In this document: positions 25,845 to 32,425 of the stretch, piece after piece
Numbering within the stretch: position 1 is the first letter of the stretch
Layout of the letters: each line of letters starts with the position of its first letter
NCBI RefSeq assembly: GCF_042686195.1
Contig: NZ_JBHUOQ010000001.1
Coordinates: forward strand, 1,054,001-1,118,000
Length of the DNA: 64,000 nt
DNA from: Corticicoccus populi
Lineage (GTDB): Bacteria; Bacillota; Bacilli; Staphylococcales; Salinicoccaceae
Direction: 5' to 3'
Translations under genes and position numbers: made by a program
The notes under the pieces: model-generated
Seen by the model: the letters and a program-made list of their open reading frames with translations, nothing else
The model's database searches: none
What the model was told of the DNA's origin: nothing

Positions 25845-27800
25845 ATGAAAAAAGTGATTACTGCACTTACAGCAACAGCGGCATTATCTGCATACGGACT
25901 TTCCAATCAGGCTTCTGCCGATGAGCACAAAGTACAAGCTGGGGACACACTCACTCAAATCGGTGCTGCTTACGGTCTGACAGTTGAGAAATTACAATCC
26001 TTAAATGAACTATCATCTGATCTTATTATTGTAGATCAAAACTTAAAAGTTAAAGAAAACAATACATATCAAGTGCAGGCTGGAGATACACTATGGGGCA
26101 TCGCACTTAAAAACAATACAACTGTTGATACACTTAAAGAAGTAAACGGTCTGACTTCAGACTTAATCTTAGTTAACCAGACACTGACCCTAACAGGTGA
26201 AACTGTTGAAGCTGCACCAGTCGTTGAAGAAACTGAAGCTGAAGAAGCTCCTGCAGAAACACCTTCTGAAGAAGTGGTTGAAGTAAAAACAGAAACTGTT
26301 GAAGCTTCCAGCTCATATACAGTAAAATCCGGTGATACTTTATACAGTATCGCTATTGAAACAGGCGTTAATTACCGTACGCTTATGGAAATTAACAGCA
26401 TTCAGGATTATTTAATCTATCCAGGACAAGTATTAAACCTTAATGCAGAGGAAGTCGTTGAAGAAGCTCCTGCAGAAGAAACTGTAACTGAAGAAGCAAA
26501 TGCTGATCAAGAGGAAGTAGACCAAGCAGCAGCTGAACAAGCAGCTCAAGAAGAAGCAGACGCTCAAGCGGCAGCTGAACAAGCAGCTCAAGAAGAAGCA
26601 GACGCTCAAGCGGCAGCTGAACAGGCGGCTCAAGAAGAAGCAGATGCTCAAGCGGCAGCTGCAGAACAGGCGGCTCAAGAAGAGGCAGATGCTCAAGCGG
26701 CAGCTGAACAGGCGGCTCAAGAAGAGGCAGACGCTCAAGCGGCGGCTGAACAAGCAGCTCAAGAAGAAGCAGATGCTCAAGTAGCGGCAGCTGAACAGGC
26801 AGCTCAGGAAGAAGCAGATGCTCAAGCAGCGGCTGAACAGGCAGCTCAGGAAGAAGCAGACGCTCAAGCAGCGGCTGAACAGGCAGCTCAAGAAGAAGCA
26901 GATGCTCAAGCAGCGGCTGAACAGGCAGCTCAGGAAGAAGCAGACGCTCAAGCGGCGGCAGCTGAACAGGCAGCTCAGGAAGAAGCAGACGCTCAAGCGG
27001 CGGCAGCTGAACAGGCAGCTCAAGAAGAAGCAGACGCTCAAGCAGCGGCTGAACAGGCAGCTCAAGAAGAAGCAGATGCTCAAGCAGCGGCGGCTGAACA
27101 AGCGGCTCAGGAAGAAGCAGACGCTCAAGCGGCAGCTGAACAAGCAGCTCAAGAAGAAGCAAATCGTCAGGCTGCAGCTGAAGAAGCGGCTCAAGAAGAA
27201 GCAAATCGTCAGGCTGCAGCTGATCAAGCAGCTCAGGAAGAGGCAAATCGTCAGGCTGCAGCTGAGCAGGCAGCTCAAGAAGAAGCAAATCGTCAGGCTG
27301 CAGCAGATCAAGCAGCTCAGGAAGAGGCAAATCGCCAGGCTGCAGCTGAGCAGGCAGCTCAAGAGGAAGCGGACGCTCAAGCGGCTGCTGAAGAAGAACG
27401 TCAAGCGGCGGAACAAGCGCCATCACCTACAGAATCCAACCAACAGGCTTCATACGGAAATAACTGGTACTCTAATGGTGACTGTGCATGGTATGCATTT
27501 GAACGTCGTCAGCAAATGGGCAAACCAGTCGGTAATAATTGGGGCAATGCTTCAAACTGGGCAAATGCAGCAAGAGCACAAGGTTTAAATGTAAACAATT
27601 CACCATCTGTCGGCGCAATTATTCAAGCTGATGCATGGACTAATGGTTCATGGGGAGCCGGCCATGTCGGTGTTGTTGAAAAAGTAAACGGTGACGGTTC
27701 AGTACTTGTTTCAGAAATGAACTGGAACGGTGGTACCGGAAACAAAACAATGAGAACTATTTCAGCTTCTCAAGTATCAAATCATAACTTTATCCATTAA
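25845..27800 (+). CDS. Secreted LysM(3)-repeat-CHAP peptidoglycan hydrolase
   Basis: 651 residues. Signal peptide 1-25 ending NQASA. Three LysM domains (about 28-70, 72-115, 154-197) bind peptidoglycan. About 20 tandem 14-15-residue units (EQAAQEEADAQAAA, later EQAAQEEANRQAAA) form a long, probably helical stalk from about 231 to 516. A C-terminal CHAP domain (about 535-651) has the catalytic Cys in GDCAWYAF and the His in GAGHVGVVEK, typical of SsaA/Sle1-type amidases or endopeptidases that split daughter cells. The stalk is unusual: staphylococcal relatives have short Ser/Thr linkers. AGGAGG lies 11 bases before the ATG. A WalR box and its own terminator frame the gene. Confidence 0.93.
   Translation: MKKVITALTATAALSAYGLSNQASADEHKVQAGDTLTQIGAAYGLTVEKLQSLNELSSDLIIVDQNLKVKENNTYQVQAGDTLWGIALKNNTTVDTLKEVNGLTSDLILVNQTLTLTGETVEAAPVVEETEAEEAPAETPSEEVVEVKTETVEASSSYTVKSGDTLYSIAIETGVNYRTLMEINSIQDYLIYPGQVLNLNAEEVVEEAPAEETVTEEANADQEEVDQAAAEQAAQEEADAQAAAEQAAQEEADAQAAAEQAAQEEADAQAAAAEQAAQEEADAQAAAEQAAQEEADAQAAAEQAAQEEADAQVAAAEQAAQEEADAQAAAEQAAQEEADAQAAAEQAAQEEADAQAAAEQAAQEEADAQAAAAEQAAQEEADAQAAAAEQAAQEEADAQAAAEQAAQEEADAQAAAAEQAAQEEADAQAAAEQAAQEEANRQAAAEEAAQEEANRQAAADQAAQEEANRQAAAEQAAQEEANRQAAADQAAQEEANRQAAAEQAAQEEADAQAAAEEERQAAEQAPSPTESNQQASYGNNWYSNGDCAWYAFERRQQMGKPVGNNWGNASNWANAARAQGLNVNNSPSVGAIIQADAWTNGSWGAGHVGVVEKVNGDGSVLVSEMNWNGGTGNKTMRTISASQVSNHNFIH
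26535..27391 (+). repeat. Tandem 42/45-bp repeats coding an Ala/Glu/Gln stalk
   Basis: About 20 in-frame units of 14 or 15 codons. The first fourteen end in ADAQ, the next five in ANRQ and the last in ADAQ. Neighbouring units differ mainly by synonymous changes (gca/gcg, caa/cag, gaa/gag) and by one extra alanine codon, which indicates growth by unequal exchange. Copy number is expected to vary between strains. Both complementary frames lack stops here as a by-product of codon bias. Confidence 0.9.
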
Positions 27801-27806
27801 TATATC

Positions 27807-27846
27807 AAAAGAGACGTGCTCTACATTTGCAGAGTACGTCTCTTTT
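27807..27846 (+). terminator. Terminator of the LysM-CHAP gene
   Basis: AAAAGAGACGTGCTCT and AGAGTACGTCTCTTTTT form a stem of about 16 bp (one G-T pair) around an 8-nt loop, ending in a T run. Confidence 0.85.
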
Positions 27847-27882
27847 TCTCTCCATATTAATCACACCTTTAATGTACTAAAT

Positions 27883-27927
27883 AAAGAGGCTTTCAGCGTG
27901 TTTCTCCAGCACTGAAAGCCTCTTTAT
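27883..27927 (-). terminator. Terminator of the small lipoprotein gene
   Basis: AAAGAGGCTTTCAGTG and its complement form a 16-bp stem with a loop of about 10 nt, three bases after the stop codon of the leftward gene. Confidence 0.75.
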
Positions 27928-27930
27928 CTT

Positions 27931-28305
27931 CTAATTTACTTTTAATAACGTAATACTATCCTCATTATACGCATTAAAACTGATTCTAATTGAATCTGCA
28001 TTTTCTACTTTTTCCAGATTCATAGGCGGTTCCTCACCGTAAAGAATGGTTTCAAGAAATTCATCCCCATTATAATAAGACACATAACTGGAACGGTTTA
28101 TCTCATAGTCATTGGATGAATCATACTCCACTGCTTCTGTCGTTCTCATCTCGGAATCTTCTGTTTCCTCACCATTATAGTTAATCCATGTACCTTCAAT
28201 CACTGAATCATTGTCAATCAAACTTTCTCCTGTCCCTTCTGCATTGCTGCACGATGCTATAAACAGCATACTCATCAATCCTGAAAGAATCAATATCTTC
28301 TTCAT
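27931..28305 (-). CDS. Small putative lipoprotein
   Basis: 124 residues from the ATG at 28305, which has GGGAG eight bases upstream; six codons further upstream lack a ribosome site. Signal peptide with lipobox FIASC, then an acidic domain beginning with SVIEGTWINYNGEE, which suggests a small beta-rich lipocalin-like or DUF4-type fold found in many Firmicute lipoproteins. No function can be assigned. Confidence 0.75.
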   Translation of the reverse strand: MKKILILSGLMSMLFIASCSNAEGTGESLIDNDSVIEGTWINYNGEETEDSEMRTTEAVEYDSSNDYEINRSSYVSYYNGDEFLETILYGEEPPMNLEKVENADSIRISFNAYNEDSITLLKVN

Positions 28306-28416
28306 ATGTAACGCTCCCATCAATAATATCCTTATCTAAAATATTACAAAACTAAAGAATGATTGTCTATATCCTCTTGATATTTTTGTACAAAATACAT
28401 CTGAAGTGGTATCTCA

Positions 28417-29349
28417 TCAGCTTATATCAGCTTCACTCAATTCTTTTTCTCTGTAGAGCGATAAAAACACGATTAACACAAGAATCATTATCATACCGAT
28501 GAATTGGTACCTTCCGAACGGCAGACTTAATAATAACACACTGCTTAATACCGCAGTAAGCGGCTCTACAGTTCCAAACAGTACAGTTTCTTTGGCAGTG
28601 ATATATTTTAAACTGGATATGAACATCCAAAAAGCAAGTGTTGTCCCGCATATAATCCCAAATAATAATACACTGACTGTAGAAAACGTCCAGCTGCTTG
28701 TATCAATCTGCCATATCGGATGTATGAAATTCATAAAAATTCCTGAAATCATCATCGCCCATCCAACAACTGTGATTGATGAATACTTATGGAGCAGTGT
28801 CGTTGCATATAAAGTATAAAAAGCAAGTGAAATCCCTGAAATGATTCCCCAAATCACAGAAGGTACCGGAACAGATAATGAACTCACTGAACCATTGGTC
28901 AAGAGCAGCATTGTTCCAATTACAGTAATCAATATTGCCGCTGTATCCGCGAACTTCATCGGCTTAATCTTTTTCACCACAAGCCATATAATAATATATA
29001 TCGGTGCCAGATACTGAAGGAGTGTTGCAACAGCAGCATTCCCTGCCTCAATTGATGCCATATATGAATACTGTACTAACAGCATTCCGAATAGACTGAA
29101 ATATATCAAAGGCATTCTTTTCTCCGGATCTTTCCAAATTATAAATACCTCACGCTTGTTTTTTAAAATCATTTGGACACCGAGCAGCAGAAATCCGCTG
29201 ATGAGTAAACGAGCTGTGACAAACCAATTCATGCTGATATTTTCTCTTGTAAATAAATAATCCGCAGCTGTTCCCCCGATACCCCAAAAGGCTGCACCAG
29301 TGAGGGCAAGAAAAATCCCAAGTGAGCGCATTTTTATTTTTTTATCCAA
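28417..29349 (-). CDS. EamA/DMT-family transporter
   Basis: 310 residues with ten TM segments in two EamA repeats (first begins LTGAAFWGIGGTAADYLF, second begins VIWGIISGISLAFYTLYATTL). Members export or import amino acids and other metabolites. The start is probably TTG 29349, six bases after GAGGTG; the GTG at 29358 would lie within that ribosome site and an ATG at 29322 has none. It is divergent from an AraC-type regulator 93 bp away, which may control it. Confidence 0.88.
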   Translation of the reverse strand: MDKKIKMRSLGIFLALTGAAFWGIGGTAADYLFTRENISMNWFVTARLLISGFLLLGVQMILKNKREVFIIWKDPEKRMPLIYFSLFGMLLVQYSYMASIEAGNAAVATLLQYLAPIYIIIWLVVKKIKPMKFADTAAILITVIGTMLLLTNGSVSSLSVPVPSVIWGIISGISLAFYTLYATTLLHKYSSITVVGWAMMISGIFMNFIHPIWQIDTSSWTFSTVSVLLFGIICGTTLAFWMFISSLKYITAKETVLFGTVEPLTAVLSSVLLLSLPFGRYQFIGMIMILVLIVFLSLYREKELSEADIS

Positions 29350-29442
29350 ATTTATCACCTCAAATGTTAATATATGAATACGATAACTTAATTATTATTC
29401 GATTAATACACATTTACAGGCTGAAAATATAACAATATTGAG

Positions 29443-30321
29443 GTGATTAAAATTAAAGCTAAAAAAATCATGTTAAATTCTTTTAATCAGGAATATATTT
29501 CTTATCACCACCCCGAATGGCATCACTCAATACTCTACACAGTATTTTCTAAAAACAGTTTAAAGTATATACCACTGCACTGGCACCCTGAAATTCAGTT
29601 TATTGTTGTAATGACCGGTTCTCTTAAAGTTTATATGGGGAGCAACTCAAAAATACTCGCAAAAGGAGAAGGCATGTTTATTAATTCAGGTGTGATTCAT
29701 GAAATTCATGCAGAAAATGATTCCTCTTCTTTTATATGCTGGAACATTGGGGCTGATGCAATTGACTCATACTTAGAGAAACAGTTTGTTACACCATTGA
29801 TTGCGGACGATACACTCCCCTTCCTGCTTCTTAAGAACACGAATAAAAATCAAAAAATCATTATTAATTCTGTTCAGGAAGCATACAGAATATTTGAAGG
29901 CGGGTCGCGCAGTTTTGAACTTACCGTTACTGGGCTTTACCTTGACTGCCTGAAACATTTACTGGAAGAAGTCTCTTTAGACCAGCACACGAAAGATTTA
30001 ATCTATGATCCACGGGTAAAAAAATTATTATGGTTTATACATGAGAATTACAATCACAACATCACATTAAAGTCATTATCAGAAATTGTATACTTAAGCG
30101 AATCCGAAACAATCCGTCTTTTCAAAAAACATATTGGAAAGACACCGATTAAATACCTTTTAAACTACCGCCTTCTATATAGTCTATATTTTCTTACAGA
30201 CACACAGAGCAGTATTTCAGAAATTGCTCATCAATGCGGGTTTTCAAGTGTAAGCTATTACATCAAATCATTTAAATCGAACTACCAAATGACACCCAAT
30301 CAGTACCGGAAAAATCATTAA
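29443..30321 (+). CDS. AraC-family transcriptional regulator with cupin sensor domain
   Basis: 292 residues. N-terminal cupin domain (LHWHPEIQFIVVMTGSLKVY, then GEGMFINSGVIHEI) for effector binding, and C-terminal tandem HTH of AraC/XylS type (about 195-290; LSEIVYLSESETIRLFKKHIG and ISEIAHQCGFSSVSYYIKSFK). It starts at GTG within a GAGGTG motif, so the exact start is uncertain; an ATG nine codons later lacks a ribosome site. The gene is divergent from the EamA transporter and probably regulates it and itself from the shared 90-bp region. Confidence 0.88.
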   Translation: MIKIKAKKIMLNSFNQEYISYHHPEWHHSILYTVFSKNSLKYIPLHWHPEIQFIVVMTGSLKVYMGSNSKILAKGEGMFINSGVIHEIHAENDSSSFICWNIGADAIDSYLEKQFVTPLIADDTLPFLLLKNTNKNQKIIINSVQEAYRIFEGGSRSFELTVTGLYLDCLKHLLEEVSLDQHTKDLIYDPRVKKLLWFIHENYNHNITLKSLSEIVYLSESETIRLFKKHIGKTPIKYLLNYRLLYSLYFLTDTQSSISEIAHQCGFSSVSYYIKSFKSNYQMTPNQYRKNH

Positions 30322-30418
30322 GCGATTATACTGCCTGAGTATCTTCATTGGAATAAAATCAAGCACTTGCTTTATAATAACAAGTGAACAATATCTTCTA
30401 ACAAAGTGGGGAATTAAG

Positions 30419-31267
30419 ATGAATCAATTAACAGATACATTTAAATTATCTAACGGTGTGGAAATTCCGTGTGTCGGTTTCGGTACATGGCAGACACCGG
30501 ACGGTGAAGTCGCAAGAGATTCCGTTAAAAAGGCAATCGAATCAGGGTACCGTCATATCGATACAGCAGCCACATATGATAACGAAGGCGGTGTCGGGGA
30601 AGGAATTAAAGCTTCCGGAGTAAGCCGTGAAGATCTGTTCCTTACCAGTAAAGTGTGGAATAGTGACAGAGGCTATGATAAAACAATCGCAGCGTTTAAT
30701 ACATCTCTTGAAAAACTCGGTACAGATTATCTCGATTTATATTTAATCCACTGGCCCGCGAATGAACAACAATTCGAAAACTGGGATGAGATAAATGTAG
30801 ATACATGGCGGGCAATCACCGACTTATATAAAGAAGGTAAAATTAAAGCGATCGGTACATCAAACTTCCTGCCCCACCATCTTGAGTCACTGGTGAATAC
30901 TGAAGTAAAGCCGATGGTCAATCAAATTGAATATCACCCTGGATATACTCAGGACGAAGCCGTAGAATACTGTAAAAAACACGATATTTTAGTGGAAGCA
31001 TGGAGTCCGATTGGTTCCGGCCGCTTACTCGATAACGGCACGTTAAATGCCATCGCAGATAAATACGATAAGTCTGTTGCACAATTATGTATCAGATATG
31101 CACTGCAGCATGATATTCTGCCTCTGCCAAAATCAGTGACACCTGAAAGAATTGAAGCCAACACTCATGTATTTGATTTTGAAATCAATTCAGAAGATAT
31201 GGAAATCATCGATGCGATGAAAGACATCAGTTTCTCAGGTGTTCACCCTGACACAGTTGAATTTTAA
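30419..31267 (+). CDS. Aldo/keto reductase
   Basis: 282 residues, the compact prokaryotic AKR5-like size. The catalytic tetrad is intact: Asp 48, Tyr 53, Lys 78 and His 111 (in LIHWP). NADPH-binding segments near IPLPKS-like LPLPKSVTPERI and an N-terminal VEIPCVGFGTWQT hairpin are present. It reduces aldehydes such as methylglyoxal or diketogulonate-type keto-sugars; specificity is not readable. AAAGTGGGG precedes the ATG and a strong terminator follows, so it is monocistronic. Confidence 0.92.
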   Translation: MNQLTDTFKLSNGVEIPCVGFGTWQTPDGEVARDSVKKAIESGYRHIDTAATYDNEGGVGEGIKASGVSREDLFLTSKVWNSDRGYDKTIAAFNTSLEKLGTDYLDLYLIHWPANEQQFENWDEINVDTWRAITDLYKEGKIKAIGTSNFLPHHLESLVNTEVKPMVNQIEYHPGYTQDEAVEYCKKHDILVEAWSPIGSGRLLDNGTLNAIADKYDKSVAQLCIRYALQHDILPLPKSVTPERIEANTHVFDFEINSEDMEIIDAMKDISFSGVHPDTVEF

Positions 31268-31283
31268 ATAAATGATGTATTCT

Positions 31284-31318
31284 GCCTAAGAGACATGCTT
31301 TGTCTCTTGGGCTTTTTT
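31284..31318 (+). terminator. Terminator of the aldo/keto reductase gene
   Basis: A stem of about 12 bp (GCCTAAGAGACA / TTGTCTCTTGGGC with a wobble) with a 4-nt loop is followed by six T. Confidence 0.85.
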
Positions 31319-31446
31319 AGTATCTGTAGAATACATCTTAAAATGACTAGTGACTGGATTTATAGAAGAAACATAACAAAATTGAATGTTTTTCCAGTTT
31401 AAATCAGGGTAATACCTAATAACTATTAAAAGGAGATAAAATAGAT

Positions 31447-32139
31447 ATGATAAAAAAATTCGGTATTCTTTTGACTGTTTTACTTGCTGCTGGATGCGGC
31501 TCATTATCAGAAGAAGAGATTACTGAGGAAGTTTCCAGCGCTGCGTCAAACGTCAATCAGTATGAAATGGAGATTACGACCTCCAGCGTGGATGAAGATA
31601 TCCAGGACAATGAATACTCCATGAACATCGACTTGGAAAATCAAACTGGATATATTACCAGTATCATACGTAATAACGAGAAGACAGTAAATTCAGAACT
31701 ATATTATGATGAAACAGATGTTTTTGAGAGATACGATGAAGAAGAGTGGGTAGAAAACCCAATAAGTGTAGAAGACATGCATGCATCTTACTTTATAGAT
31801 TATGAAGTGATTGCCGGAGTGCTGGAATTCATTCAGCCGTTTGAAGAAACAGAATTTGAGTCTTCTGAAAATACTTATAATTTCTCTTACCAGACATCTG
31901 ATCCAGATGAGGCAGAAGCTCTACTTAATAACTGGGGATTTATCATTGAGGACGGTACCACTGTTGAAGATGCACAAATCGATATTAAAATTAACCAGGA
32001 TACATTTTATATTGAAGACATTCAACTGGGATATTCAATGGTGTACGATAACGGCTTTGAATTGGAAAACACTCAATCCATAGAATATAACAATTACAAT
32101 GATGCACCTGCTGTAGAAAAGCCGGACAGTTTAAATTAA
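31447..32139 (+). CDS. Putative lipoprotein, DUF6612-like
   Basis: 230 residues. Signal peptide with lipobox LAAGC at 15-18, then a very acidic mature domain with alternating strands (YEMEITTSSV, MNIDLENQTGYI, ELYYDETDVFERYDEEEWV) that resembles the LolA/LppX-type half-barrel of DUF6612 lipoproteins. These may bind lipids or act in envelope sensing; function unknown. AAAGGAG lies 11 bases before the ATG. Confidence 0.72.
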   Translation: MIKKFGILLTVLLAAGCGSLSEEEITEEVSSAASNVNQYEMEITTSSVDEDIQDNEYSMNIDLENQTGYITSIIRNNEKTVNSELYYDETDVFERYDEEEWVENPISVEDMHASYFIDYEVIAGVLEFIQPFEETEFESSENTYNFSYQTSDPDEAEALLNNWGFIIEDGTTVEDAQIDIKINQDTFYIEDIQLGYSMVYDNGFELENTQSIEYNNYNDAPAVEKPDSLN

Positions 32140-32229
32140 ATGATTGAAATTTTATGTAATATGTTTCAATTTTATGGAAGCGGGTATTTATCAATTAAGT
32201 AATTTACAACTCTTAGAGGAGTGTTATCA

Positions 32230-32343
32230 TTGAATTCCGTAAATTACAGTATCATTTTTTTACTTAGTATCATACTAATACTATCCATTGTGTTGGTATT
32301 AGGAAACCCTGTCATCGCCCTGTTAGACTGGTTCAAAATTTAA
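32230..32343 (+). CDS. 37-residue single-span membrane peptide
   Basis: A TTG start with AGAGGAG nine bases upstream opens 37 codons encoding MNSVNYSIIF, then a continuous hydrophobic span of about 20 residues, then GNPVIALLDWFKI. One bp after the start of its stop codon begins a perfect terminator, and no other gene lies between this and the lipoprotein 90 bp upstream. Ribosome site, TM span, an amphipathic Trp/Phe/Lys end and a dedicated terminator together support a real small protein. It could be a toxin-like, regulatory or transporter-associated peptide; no family is recognised. Confidence 0.6.
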   Translation: MNSVNYSIIFLLSIILILSIVLVLGNPVIALLDWFKI

Positions 32344-32396
32344 GCTTGAATCACTGTATCTTCCCCCTTTAGATACAGATGATTCAAGCTTTTTTA
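32342..32396 (+). terminator. Terminator after the small membrane peptide
   Basis: Arms AAGCTTGAATCA-CTGTATCT and AGATACAG-TGATTCAAGCTT (one bulged base) form a stem of about 20 bp around a 9-nt loop, followed by six T. The converging WxL gene ends 35 bp beyond it, so it may serve both strands. Confidence 0.9.
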
Positions 32397-32425
32397 TGTG
32401 CTGTTCAATTTTTAAAATGAAATGA

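Noticed and set aside
26535..27391. CRISPR-like array
   Set aside because: Repeats are contiguous, in frame and coding, without spacers; no cas genes are nearby.
26433..27426. Two long antisense reading frames of about 328 codons opposite the LysM-CHAP repeat
   Set aside because: Their Leu/Ser/Cys or Leu/Pro monotony is the complement of Ala/Glu/Gln codons; there is no ribosome site, and they end where the repeat ends.
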